NCBI RefSeq assembly: GCF_031846325.1
Contig: NZ_JAVRHZ010000004.1
Location: 62,001 to 126,000, forward strand
From: Patiriisocius_A hiemis
GTDB taxonomy: Bacteria; Bacteroidota; Bacteroidia; Flavobacteriales; Flavobacteriaceae
Length of the DNA stretch: 64,000 nt
Direction: 5' to 3'
Positions 23,924 to 31,944 of this stretch are shown piece after piece. Positions within the stretch are counted from its first letter, which is position 1. The number at the start of each line of letters is the position of its first letter. A program made the translations under genes and the position numbers. Under the pieces are notes generated by a model. It saw only the letters and a list, made by a program, of their open reading frames with translations. It had not been told where the DNA came from and made no database searches.

Positions 23924-25325
23924 TATCCTTAGTGTTTTTATAGCACTAGCTGCTATAGTTACCAATGCTCAAAAAAAATATGTAGAAAGTTTTGAAGTTA
24001 ATGATGACGCGACAATTGTTGTAAATACTTCTTACACAAACATAGTTTTTGAAACTTGGAACAAAAATAAAGTTGAGGTAGAAGCCTTTATTGAAGGAGA
24101 AGACCTTACTGAAGAAGAAAAACAAGAAGTTTTTGATAATTGGAATTTTCAAGTACTTGGAAATAGCAATACTGTTATGATAACTTCTAGACCACAAATG
24201 GCTTGGGGGAATAATATTTCATTCTCTAATGTGGATGCCCTAAAAGAATTAAAATTTTTGGGTCCAATGTTAAAGGATATGCCAGTAATGACAAAATTTG
24301 AGATGCCAGAACTTCCTATGGAAGCATTACAAAACATGGGTGATCTTAAGTTTGATTATGAAGAGTTTAATAAAAACGAAGAAGAATACATGAAGAAATG
24401 GGAAAAGCAAATTGAAAAGAAGTTTGGTAAAGACTTTGAAATGAAGATGGAAAAATGGGGAGAAGAATTTGCCAAAGAATGGAAAGCTAAAAATGGAGAA
24501 AAGATAACTGCAGAGTGGGAGGCGAAGATGGAAGCATGGGGAGAGAAATTTGGTAAAGAAATGGAAGCTTGGGGAGCCGATTTTGAGAAAGACATGCAAA
24601 AACTTGTAGAAGAGTATGAAAAGGAAAATGGCAAAGGAAGCTATACCAAAGAGGTCATTACTACACCTAATGGAAATAAAACCATAATCTTTAAGGCAAA
24701 TAAAAATGGTAAGATTAAGGATATTAAAGCTACCAAAACGTTAATTATACGTATGCCTAAAGATTCTAAAACAGAAATCGATGTAAGGCATGGTGAGATT
24801 AAAATGGCAGACGCACGTAATGTGAGGGCTACTTTAAATCACACGCCTTTTATTGCTAATAGTATTGATGGGGGTAAAACCCTCATCAATGCTTCTTATG
24901 CACCTGTAATTATAAATGAGTGGAAGTATGGAACGTTATACGTAAAGTTTGTAGATAATTGTAGTATTGGTACTATTGAGGCTATTACACTTAGGTCTAA
25001 CTCTAGTGATGTATTAATAGGTACAATAATTAAAGATGCGAACCTTACTGGCTCTTTGGGTAATTTTAAAATTAACGGAATTGCTAAAAATTTTGGCACA
25101 ATAAACATAGTGCTCAAAAATAATGATGCCATTATTAACATACCAGACAGCTCATTCTCATTTCTTTTTGACGGGAAAAAATCTACCCTTAAATACCCTA
25201 AATCTCTAGAGTTAACTAACACCAAAAAAGGAGATAGAGTACTAGTAAAAGGGTTTAATAACTCTTCAAATTCTAGTAATAACTTAAAGTTCGAAGCGCT
25301 TTATAGTAATATAACTGTAGAGTAA
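23895..25325 (+). CDS. Secreted DUF4097-like beta-repeat protein with Trp/Lys/Glu-rich insert
   Basis: This 476-residue protein has a signal peptide (ending VTNAQ, about 26 residues). Its N-terminal strands (YVESFEVNDDATIVVNTSY) and C-terminal half (from about 290) have the repeating short strands of the DUF4097 adhesin-like beta-helix. Between them, about residues 155-250 form a very charged stretch with three copies of a MExWGxxFxKx motif (near 184, 212 and 223), predicted as amphipathic helix. It overlaps the putative anti-sigma gene by 29 bases, so the three genes form one unit. DUF4097 proteins have no established activity. An envelope-stress role is an inference from the sigma factor. 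Confidence 0.72.
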   Translation: MKNLIAYKRSILSVFIALAAIVTNAQKKYVESFEVNDDATIVVNTSYTNIVFETWNKNKVEVEAFIEGEDLTEEEKQEVFDNWNFQVLGNSNTVMITSRPQMAWGNNISFSNVDALKELKFLGPMLKDMPVMTKFEMPELPMEALQNMGDLKFDYEEFNKNEEEYMKKWEKQIEKKFGKDFEMKMEKWGEEFAKEWKAKNGEKITAEWEAKMEAWGEKFGKEMEAWGADFEKDMQKLVEEYEKENGKGSYTKEVITTPNGNKTIIFKANKNGKIKDIKATKTLIIRMPKDSKTEIDVRHGEIKMADARNVRATLNHTPFIANSIDGGKTLINASYAPVIINEWKYGTLYVKFVDNCSIGTIEAITLRSNSSDVLIGTIIKDANLTGSLGNFKINGIAKNFGTINIVLKNNDAIINIPDSSFSFLFDGKKSTLKYPKSLELTNTKKGDRVLVKGFNNSSNSSNNLKFEALYSNITVE

Positions 25326-25328
25326 ATT

Positions 25329-25370
25329 AAAAACCACGTTAAAAAGTAGAACTTCCCAAAGTGGTTTTAC
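25329..25370. terminator. Weak bidirectional hairpin between convergent genes
   Basis: AAAACCAC (25330-25337) and GTGGTTTT (25361-25368) pair over a 23-base loop. T tracts are short on both sides, so termination may be incomplete. Confidence 0.35.
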
Positions 25371-25388
25371 AACTAAATAAACTTTTGT

Positions 25389-25736
25389 TTAAGCGTCTTG
25401 ATTTAATTTCTTAGTAAGATAGAATCCAGTAAATAAACCTACACCAGACATAATAAAGATAGTCCCTGGAAATGCAACTTCTTCATCCATTCCTGCTTGT
25501 ACAAGCCCCGCAGCAATAAAAATTCCAACCCCTATACCTATTGCCAATAATGCTAGGTTAACCACAATTACTTTCCACATTGGTGTTGCTTTTCGGTTTT
25601 TTCCGTAGAAAATAGAAGCATCTGCTCCTTTTTCAATTAATGCCAAACGTTCTTTGTTTCTAGCCGAAATGTAGAGGTAGTATATTCCAAATAAAACACC
25701 GAATATAATAGGTATTACAATAACTTCAGATCCCAT
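25389..25736 (-). CDS. DUF6249-like small membrane protein
   Basis: This 115-residue protein has three hydrophobic segments, near residues 5-24, 55-77 and 88-106. A cytoplasmic-looking loop lies between the first two (SARNKERLALIEKGADASIFYGKNRK), which is typical of DUF6249 proteins of Bacteroidota. No function is known for the family. It is divergent from the second ECF sigma operon, and its upstream region carries the same type of ECF promoter in reverse orientation. It is therefore a likely member of that sigma factor's regulon. Confidence 0.75.
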   Translation of the reverse strand: MGSEVIVIPIIFGVLFGIYYLYISARNKERLALIEKGADASIFYGKNRKATPMWKVIVVNLALLAIGIGVGIFIAAGLVQAGMDEEVAFPGTIFIMSGVGLFTGFYLTKKLNQDA

Positions 25737-25782
25737 AATTTTTTGATTTAATGATTATTTATTTTTGAATTTGTTTGCTCTT

Positions 25783-25811
25783 AGGACGATACGTTTCTTA
25801 ATCTGGTTACA
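25783..25811 (-). promoter_or_regulatory. ECF-type promoter of the DUF6249-like gene
   Basis: On the minus strand TGTAAC (25806-25811), 17 bp, CGTCCT (25783-25788). It matches the promoter facing the other way at 25842-25870, and the two -35 elements are 30 bases apart. Confidence 0.6.
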
Positions 25812-25841
25812 ATAATTTCAAAAAAATTATCTCAGATAATT

Positions 25842-25870
25842 TGTAACCAATAAAGTAAACGAGTCGTCTA
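25842..25870 (+). promoter_or_regulatory. ECF-type promoter of the second sigma factor operon
   Basis: TGTAAC (25842-25847), 17 bp, CGTCTA (25865-25870). The start codon at 25879 lies only eight bases after this element, so the transcript would be nearly leaderless. Confidence 0.62.
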
Positions 25871-25878
25871 ACCCTAAA

Positions 25879-26460
25879 ATGAACGTAACTGACCAACAAC
25901 TCATTACTGAAACATTAGAGGGTAATACTAAATCCTTTGGTGTGCTTGTGGGACGTTATCAAGACTTTGTATTTACCATTATTGTGCGTATGGTCAAGGT
26001 AAAGGAAGAAGCTGAAGAAGTTGCACAAGATACTTTTATAAAGGCTTTTGAGTCCTTAGCTAGTTTTAGAGGTGAATCTCAGTTTTCTAGTTGGTTGTAT
26101 AGTATTGCATACAGAAAGGCATTAGATAGAATAAAGAAAAATAAAAGACAGCGAACAACCGAGTTTTTAGATGAAACAACAGAGACGTCATTTGCGGCTA
26201 TAGAAAATGGATTACATTATTTAGAAGCAAAAGAAAAATCTCAAAAAATTAATGATTGTATCATGAAGTTGAATGAAGAAGAGGCAGCTATCATTACTTT
26301 TTATTATTTTGAAGAACAATCTGTACGTGAGATTAGTGCAATTACTAATTTAACCGAAGACAATGTTAAAGTTAAATTGTATAGAAGTAGAAAAAAATTA
26401 TTCTCTTTATTACAAGACTATTTTAAACCAGAATTAAAACAGAATGGAACAGACAGGTAA
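25879..26460 (+). CDS. ECF sigma-70 family RNA polymerase sigma factor
   Basis: This 193-residue protein has region 2 (VLVGRYQDFVFTIIVRMVK, EEVAQDTFIKAFESLASF, FSSWLYSIAYRKALDRIKK). Region 4 follows, with MKLNEEEAAIITFYYFEEQSVREISAITNLTEDNVKVKLYRSRKKLF, where the last 18 residues form the recognition helix. It overlaps the next gene by 17 bases, exactly as in the first ECF operon of this window. The two sigma proteins are only distantly alike. Its own promoter has the same elements as that of the divergent membrane protein gene, which suggests autoregulation. Confidence 0.93.
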   Translation: MNVTDQQLITETLEGNTKSFGVLVGRYQDFVFTIIVRMVKVKEEAEEVAQDTFIKAFESLASFRGESQFSSWLYSIAYRKALDRIKKNKRQRTTEFLDETTETSFAAIENGLHYLEAKEKSQKINDCIMKLNEEEAAIITFYYFEEQSVREISAITNLTEDNVKVKLYRSRKKLFSLLQDYFKPELKQNGTDR

Positions 26461-26836
26461 AAATGAAGACTTACTAACAAAACAGTTGCTTAAAGATGCT
26501 GGGTTGCAAAAGCCTTCTAGTAATTTTGGTTATACTGTAATGCAAGCCATTTCTAAAAAGAAAGTAACTGCTGCTCCATATAAGCCATTAATTTCAAAAA
26601 GGGTTTTATGGTTGTCTTTTATAGCTTTAATAGTTAGCTGCATTATAATTTTCTTTCTTTCTGAACCTTCATCCACATCTATTTTTGATGAGTTAACACT
26701 TGATGGTTATAAACTTCCAGAATATGACTTACCCGTGTTTTCGGTTTCAAATATAATGCTGTATGCAATAGGGTTTATGTCTTTATTTTTATTACAAGTA
26801 CCTTTTTTAAGACATCACTTTATTAAAAAGTACTAG
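26444..26836 (+). CDS. Two-helix membrane protein, putative anti-sigma factor
   Basis: This 130-residue protein has a soluble N-terminal part of about 50 residues (KNEDLLTKQLLKDAGLQKPSSNFGYTVM), then helices near 53-72 and 102-119 and a basic end (RHHFIKKY). The N-terminal segment ahead of the first helix is where a sigma-binding region would lie. It overlaps the sigma gene by 17 bases. I see no zinc motif and no family name is certain. Its stop codon directly abuts the stop of the convergent DUF4199 gene, with no bases between the two coding regions. Confidence 0.65.
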   Translation: MEQTGKNEDLLTKQLLKDAGLQKPSSNFGYTVMQAISKKKVTAAPYKPLISKRVLWLSFIALIVSCIIIFFLSEPSSTSIFDELTLDGYKLPEYDLPVFSVSNIMLYAIGFMSLFLLQVPFLRHHFIKKY

Positions 26837-27313
26837 TTATTTTCTTCTTAGAAACAAAGCAACAATTGCTGAGGTAACAACACCCATACCCAACGCTCCA
26901 AAAGCAGATAACCAAAGATAATTTGTTATATTAAAATAATCATTTGCTTTGGTACGTGTCATTAAATCGTTAGTTACTGAGTATTCTATAACGTTATTAA
27001 AGTACTCTGGAGTAATATAGTTGTGTGTTATATATTGTGCTAAGGGAGACAAGAGAGCTACAAAAACACTCAAAATAACCCCAGAAACAAACCCTTGCAG
27101 CCAAGTCATTTTGTTTCCTAAAACTCTACGCCTTTTTTCACGCATTTCTAGTACATACATCAAGATTGCAAAGGGAGCAAAGAGCATGGTAAGCCAATTA
27201 TGATTAGCAATATTTTCGTCGTGCCATCCAAGACTTCTTTCTAATAGCATCCAGGCAAGTGATAGAAATGTAAAAATAAAGGCCCACTTTAATTCTATTT
27301 TAATGTGTTTCAT
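26837..27313 (-). CDS. DUF4199-family membrane protein
   Basis: This 158-residue protein has four predicted helices (near 8-24, 40-57, 75-96 and 131-153). The loop MLFAPFAILMYVLEMREKRRR and the WLQGFVSGVILSVFVALLSPL segment are the usual features of DUF4199, a Bacteroidota family of unknown function. It is monocistronic and convergent with the sigma factor operon. No catalytic residues are evident. Confidence 0.82.
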   Translation of the reverse strand: MKHIKIELKWAFIFTFLSLAWMLLERSLGWHDENIANHNWLTMLFAPFAILMYVLEMREKRRRVLGNKMTWLQGFVSGVILSVFVALLSPLAQYITHNYITPEYFNNVIEYSVTNDLMTRTKANDYFNITNYLWLSAFGALGMGVVTSAIVALFLRRK

Positions 27314-27340
27314 TGGTTTTGTTTTGTAAACTCTAAGATA

Positions 27341-27374
27341 TAAAAAAGCAGGTTATAACAAATAACCTGCTTTA
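27341..27374 (-). terminator. Intrinsic terminator of secA
   Basis: On the minus strand AAAGCAGGTTAT pairs with ATAACCTGCTTT over a five-base loop, followed by further T. It lies 23 bases past the secA stop codon. Confidence 0.85.
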
Positions 27375-27396
27375 ATCTCTTAATATGTCTATCTAT

Positions 27397-30300
27397 CTAA
27401 TCTACTAGGACCCATTCACCTTTTTCAATTAGCGGGATGGCTTGCTTATACTTAACTTCTTTGGCTTCACCACTCATCACGTGTTTAATAGTGACTCTAT
27501 CGTTACGTCCAATTTTTGGTTTTTCTCTAACTATTGTTTCAGTTACTTGTTGGCGCTGTGATTGAGTTTCCCCGGCTGCTCTAGACTCTGCAGCACGCTC
27601 ATCTAGGTTTTGTATTTCCTCTTTTTGCTCGTTTAACTTTTGCTTAGGTCTAGCTGTTTGTGCTTCTCTAATTTGCTGCTGATTTTCTTGTGGCAACTCT
27701 CCTTTAAATAAGAAAGAAATAACATCTTTATTTACTTTCTCAATCATTTTCTTGAACAATTCAAAAGCTTCAAACTTATAAATAAGTAAAGGATCTTTTT
27801 GTTCGTGTACTGCTAATTGTACCGACTGCTTCAACTCATCCATTTTACGTAAATGCGTTTTCCATGCATCATCAATAATAGCAAGCGAGATGTTTTTCTC
27901 AAAGTCGTTTACTAGTTGCTTTCCTTGTGTTTCATAAGCTTTCTCTAGATCTGTGGCTACATTTAAAGTTTTTACACCATCTGTAAACGGAACTAAAATA
28001 CGCTTGTATTTATCTTTTTGAGTTTCGTACACATTACTAATTACAGGGAATGCCATTTCTGCATTACGCTCCATTTTTTCTTTATAATGTGCAAAAGCAG
28101 CTTTATAAACTATACCTGTAATTTCTTGTTGACTCTTCTTTTCAAACGCTGCTTCATCTACAGGAGCACTCATTGAAAAGTATCGTATTAACTCAAACTC
28201 AAAATTCTTGTAATCTTGTGCTAGTTTATTACTTTCAGTAATTACCTCTGCCGTGTCATAAATCATGTTGGCAATGTCTACGCGTAATCGTTCTCCAAAA
28301 AGGGCATGGTATCTTCTTTTATAAACTACTTCACGTTGTGCGTTCATTACATCATCATACTCCAGTAATCTTTTACGAACTCCAAAGTTATTCTCTTCTA
28401 CTTTTTTCTGTGCCCGTTCAATAGATTTAGAAATCATAGAATGTTGAATCACTTCTCCTTCTTTTAATCCCATTCTATCCATTAATTTTGCCATACGCTC
28501 ACTACCAAAGAGACGCATTAAATTATCTTCTAAAGAAACATAGAATTGCGAACTTCCTGGGTCTCCTTGACGACCACTACGTCCTCGTAACTGTCTATCT
28601 ACACGTCTAGAATCATGACGCTCAGTACCCACAATTGCAAGACCGCCTGCATTTTTCACTTCGTCACTTAGTTTAATATCGGTACCACGACCTGCCATGT
28701 TTGTAGCGATAGTAACCATCCCACTATTACCAGCTTCACTTACAATATCTGCCTCTTTTTTATGAAGCTTTGCGTTTAATACATTATGCGGAATGTTACG
28801 AATACTCAACATTCTACTTAGTAATTCTGAAATTTCTACCGAAGTTGTACCAATTAATACAGGTCTCCCAGCATTTGAAAGTTCTGTTACTTCATCAATT
28901 ACAGCATTGTATTTTTCTCGCTTGGTTTTATAAATTTTATCTTCTCTATCATCACGAGCAATAGGTCTGTTTGTTGGAATTTCAACAACATCTAGTTTAT
29001 AGATTTCCCAAAGCTCACCAGCTTCGGTAACGGCAGTACCTGTCATCCCAGCTAGTTTGTTGTACATTCTAAAGTAGTTTTGAAGCGTAATAGTCGCAAA
29101 GGTTTGCGTCATAGCTTCAATTTTTACGTTTTCTTTTGCTTCGATAGCTTGGTGAAGTCCGTCACTATAGCGACGACCATCCATAATACGACCCGTTTGC
29201 TCATCTACAATCATTACTTTGTTATCCATAACAACGTATTGATCGTCTTTTTCAAAAAGAGCATACGCTTTAAGTAGCTGATTCATGGTATGAATACGCT
29301 CACTTTTAACTCCAAAATCTCTAAATAGAACTTCTTTTTCTGATGCTTCTTCCTCAGGAGTGAGCCCTTTTTTTTCAATTTTGGCAATTTCAGTTCCCAT
29401 CTCTGGCATTACAAAGAAATCTGGGTCATCGCTTCCTGAAAGGTAGTCTACTCCTTTATCTGTAAGTTCAATTTGATTGTTTTTTTCGTCTATAACAAAA
29501 TACAACTCTGCGTCTACCTTTGGCATTTCACGGTTGTTATCTTGCATGTAGAAGTTTTCGGTTTTCTGAAGAATTTGCTTGATTCCTTCTTCAGATAAAA
29601 ACTTAATTAGGGCTTTGTTTTTGGGAAGTCCTCGATATACTCGATATAATTGAAACCCTCCTTCTTTAGTATCACCCTCGGCAATTAGTTTTTTAGCCTC
29701 GGCAAGTACTTTTGTCAACATTTTACGTTGAACCGAAACTAAATCACTAATCCTTGGTTTTAATTCATTAAACTCGTGTCTATCTCCTTCTGGAACAGGT
29801 CCTGAAATAATAAGCGGTGTACGTGCATCGTCAATTAATACACTATCTACCTCATCTACAATGGCGTAGTGGTGCGGACGTTGTACTAAGTCTTGTGGTG
29901 CATGAGCCATATTATCACGTAGATAGTCAAAACCAAATTCATTATTGGTTCCGTAGGTGATATCTGCATTGTAAGCTTTTCTTCTGGCTTCGCTATTAGG
30001 TCTATGATAGTCTATACAATCTACCGTCATCCCATGAAACTCAAAAATTGGAGCCATCCAAGCACTATCACGTTTTGCTAGGTAGTCGTTTACTGTTACA
30101 AGGTGAACCCCGTTCCCCGCAAGGGCATTAAGATATACAGGAAGCGTTGCCACTAAGGTTTTACCTTCTCCTGTTTGCATCTCTGCTACTTTCCCTTGGT
30201 GAAGTGCAACCCCTCCAATAAGTTGTACATCGTAGTGTACCATATCCCAGGTAACTTCTTTACCTGCGGCATCCCAAGAGTTTTTCCATATAGCTTTCTC

Positions 30301-30753
30301 GCCGTCTAAGTTTACATAGTCTTTTTCTCCAGAGAGTTCTCTGTCAAAAGTAGTAGCGGTTACGGTAAGGGTCTCATTGTTCTTAAAGCGTTTTGCAGTT
30401 TCTTTTATAACAGCAAATGCTTCTGGTAAGATTTCATCAAGAGTTTTCTTTTCAATCTCATAACGCTCTTCTTTGAGCGTATCTATCTGGTTATAGACTT
30501 CTTCTTTTTCGTCTATATCATCCATAGACTCCGTTTTCTTTTCTAAGGCGTCAATTTGATCTTGAATCTCTTTTTGGTCTTCTTTAATCTTGGCTCTAAA
30601 TCCATCAGACTTTGCTCTTAGGGCGTCCAAGGAGAGTTGTTCCATTTCAGATTCAAACGTTTTTACTCTATCTACATACGGTTGTATATCACTAATGTCT
30701 TTCTTGGACTTATCACCCACAAACATTTTTAATACATTGTCTAAAATTCCCAT
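27397..30753 (-). CDS. secA: Protein translocase ATPase SecA, long Bacteroidota form
   Basis: SecA drives preproteins through SecYEG using ATP. The protein has 1118 residues, about 200 more than in Escherichia coli. Walker A is MQTGEGKT at 192-199, the DEAD-type box is VDEVDSVLIDDARTPLI, and motif VI appears in DRQLRGRSGRQGDPG. Extra sequence is found near residues 50-105 (charged helices) and in the roughly 120-residue stretch after ISDLVSVQRKM, before VMIVDEQTGR. The C terminus has GRNDRVTIKHVMSGE in place of the usual GRNDPCPCGSGKKYKxCHG zinc motif, so the SecB/zinc tail is absent. A perfect 8-bp hairpin lies 15 bases before the start codon. Confidence 0.98.
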   Translation of the reverse strand: MGILDNVLKMFVGDKSKKDISDIQPYVDRVKTFESEMEQLSLDALRAKSDGFRAKIKEDQKEIQDQIDALEKKTESMDDIDEKEEVYNQIDTLKEERYEIEKKTLDEILPEAFAVIKETAKRFKNNETLTVTATTFDRELSGEKDYVNLDGEKAIWKNSWDAAGKEVTWDMVHYDVQLIGGVALHQGKVAEMQTGEGKTLVATLPVYLNALAGNGVHLVTVNDYLAKRDSAWMAPIFEFHGMTVDCIDYHRPNSEARRKAYNADITYGTNNEFGFDYLRDNMAHAPQDLVQRPHHYAIVDEVDSVLIDDARTPLIISGPVPEGDRHEFNELKPRISDLVSVQRKMLTKVLAEAKKLIAEGDTKEGGFQLYRVYRGLPKNKALIKFLSEEGIKQILQKTENFYMQDNNREMPKVDAELYFVIDEKNNQIELTDKGVDYLSGSDDPDFFVMPEMGTEIAKIEKKGLTPEEEASEKEVLFRDFGVKSERIHTMNQLLKAYALFEKDDQYVVMDNKVMIVDEQTGRIMDGRRYSDGLHQAIEAKENVKIEAMTQTFATITLQNYFRMYNKLAGMTGTAVTEAGELWEIYKLDVVEIPTNRPIARDDREDKIYKTKREKYNAVIDEVTELSNAGRPVLIGTTSVEISELLSRMLSIRNIPHNVLNAKLHKKEADIVSEAGNSGMVTIATNMAGRGTDIKLSDEVKNAGGLAIVGTERHDSRRVDRQLRGRSGRQGDPGSSQFYVSLEDNLMRLFGSERMAKLMDRMGLKEGEVIQHSMISKSIERAQKKVEENNFGVRKRLLEYDDVMNAQREVVYKRRYHALFGERLRVDIANMIYDTAEVITESNKLAQDYKNFEFELIRYFSMSAPVDEAAFEKKSQQEITGIVYKAAFAHYKEKMERNAEMAFPVISNVYETQKDKYKRILVPFTDGVKTLNVATDLEKAYETQGKQLVNDFEKNISLAIIDDAWKTHLRKMDELKQSVQLAVHEQKDPLLIYKFEAFELFKKMIEKVNKDVISFLFKGELPQENQQQIREAQTARPKQKLNEQKEEIQNLDERAAESRAAGETQSQRQQVTETIVREKPKIGRNDRVTIKHVMSGEAKEVKYKQAIPLIEKGEWVLVD

Positions 30754-30767
30754 GATATATTTTATTA

Positions 30768-30786
30768 CGATGTTATACTAACATCG
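30768..30786 (-). promoter_or_regulatory. Hairpin in the secA leader
   Basis: CGATGTTA-TAC-TAACATCG is a perfect inverted repeat, 15 bases before the secA ATG. It has no T run, so it is more likely a leader structure or a protein binding site than a terminator. Confidence 0.4.
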
Positions 30787-30820
30787 ATTCTATTTTTTAT
30801 TTTGAAGGGTAAAAATACCC

Positions 30821-30854
30821 ATAAAAAAAGCCTCAACCAATGTGAGACTTTTCT
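30821..30854 (-). terminator. Intrinsic terminator of the DUF2795 gene
   Basis: On the minus strand AGTCTCA pairs with TGAGGCT (one G-T pair) across six bases and is followed by seven T, 43 bases after the stop codon. Confidence 0.7.
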
Positions 30855-30896
30855 TTTTTATGTTTTTAATACTATACTTGTAAAGTGTAGCATTTA

Positions 30897-31118
30897 TTAA
30901 TACTCATCTTCGTTCCACAGATAATCTTCATCTGTTGGATAATCTGGCCAAATTTCTTCGATAGAGTCATAAGAGTCTCCTTCATCTTCAATAGCTTGAA
31001 GGTTTTCTACCACTTCTAGTGGAGCTCCTGTCCTAATAGCGTAATCTATTAGTTCGTCTTTTGTCGCTGGCCAAGGTGCATCGCTTAAATAAGATGCTAA
31101 TTCTAACGTCCAATACAT
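30897..31118 (-). CDS. DUF2795-domain small protein
   Basis: This 73-residue protein has DUF2795 features: MYWTLELASYLSDAPWPATKDELIDYAIRTGAPLEVVENLQAI in outline, that is, an N-terminal aromatic helix, a PWPATKDELI turn and a second helix. It is followed by a strongly acidic tail (over one third Asp/Glu) ending NEDEY. The fold is small and all-helical and the function unknown. It has its own well-formed promoter and terminator, and it is a short single gene upstream of secA, an association known in flavobacteria. Confidence 0.82.
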   Translation of the reverse strand: MYWTLELASYLSDAPWPATKDELIDYAIRTGAPLEVVENLQAIEDEGDSYDSIEEIWPDYPTDEDYLWNEDEY

Positions 31119-31144
31119 GTTACGAATTCATTTTTAATTTGCTG

Positions 31145-31174
31145 CAAAAATAATTTTTTAGTTTAAAAAGTCAA
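31145..31174 (-). promoter_or_regulatory. Promoter of the DUF2795 gene
   Basis: Minus strand TTG (31172-31174), 19 bp, TATTTTTG (31145-31152) fits the Bacteroidota consensus in sequence and spacing. The start codon is 27 bases further on. Confidence 0.6.
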
Positions 31175-31261
31175 GAAAAAACGCAATTATTTCTACATTA
31201 TTTTAAAGATCGTTTTTAATTATCTGATTTTCAAATAATTAAATCTAAAAAAGAAATGGAT

Positions 31262-31834
31262 TTACAGTTTTTCTGGAATCCACTTTACTTCTTTGGCTTG
31301 TAACTCTTTGGACAACTTCCGTGCCAGTACAAATAGGTAGTCAGATAGTCGGTTAAGATATTTTAAAACATGCTCATCTATGGGTTCTTGCTCGTGTAAT
31401 TGTGTTGCTAATCGTTCGGCACGACGGCACACACAGCGTGCTATGTGACAATATGACACCGTAGTGTGACCACCAGGCAATACAAAATGCGTCATAGGAG
31501 GAAGGTCGTCATTCATACTGTCCATTTCTTTTTCGAGAAGTTCAATTTCTTCGGTATCTATTTTCTGGATGTTAAGACGTTCTTTTCCGCTTTTTAAAAC
31601 AGCTTTTTCTGGGTCTGTTGCAAGAATGGCACCAACAGTAAATAATTTATTTTGAATATGGACTAGTATTTCCTGTGAACGTGAGTCTATTTCTTGATCC
31701 CTTATTAGACCAATGTATGAGTTAAGCTCGTCTACAGTACCATAACTTTCTATTCGGATATGATGTTTGGGAACACGCGTGCCTCCAAAAAGTGCTGTAG
31801 TCCCTTTATCACCAGTTTTAGTGTAAATTTTCAT
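31262..31834 (-). CDS. PduO-type ATP:cob(I)alamin adenosyltransferase
   Basis: This 190-residue protein belongs to the PduO/EutT-like family that adenosylates cob(I)alamin to coenzyme B12. The ATP-binding N terminus KIYTKTGDKGTTALFGG is intact, followed by SYGTVDELNSYIGL and the C-terminal RCVCRRAERLAT and YLNRLSDYLFVLARKL, which carry the arginine and aspartate of the active site. The enzyme acts in the cytoplasm and supports B12-dependent enzymes such as methylmalonyl-CoA mutase. It is 110 bases downstream of a LolD-like gene's end (reading the window left to right) and seems to be a single gene. Confidence 0.94.
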   Translation of the reverse strand: MKIYTKTGDKGTTALFGGTRVPKHHIRIESYGTVDELNSYIGLIRDQEIDSRSQEILVHIQNKLFTVGAILATDPEKAVLKSGKERLNIQKIDTEEIELLEKEMDSMNDDLPPMTHFVLPGGHTTVSYCHIARCVCRRAERLATQLHEQEPIDEHVLKYLNRLSDYLFVLARKLSKELQAKEVKWIPEKL

Positions 31835-31944
31835 AATTATAAAGGTACATACTTAGGAGTAAGTTTGAAAGTTTTTTGGTTAAGGAATAAAGGGAAGACA
31901 TGGTTATAATTTGCTTCCTCAAAATGACACCAAGAATCTAAAAT

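Noticed and set aside
24327..24634. Two overlapping minus-strand frames rich in Phe, Ser and His
   Set aside because: They are opposite the Glu/Lys/Trp-rich insert of the DUF4097-like gene. The composition is the expected antisense of that segment.
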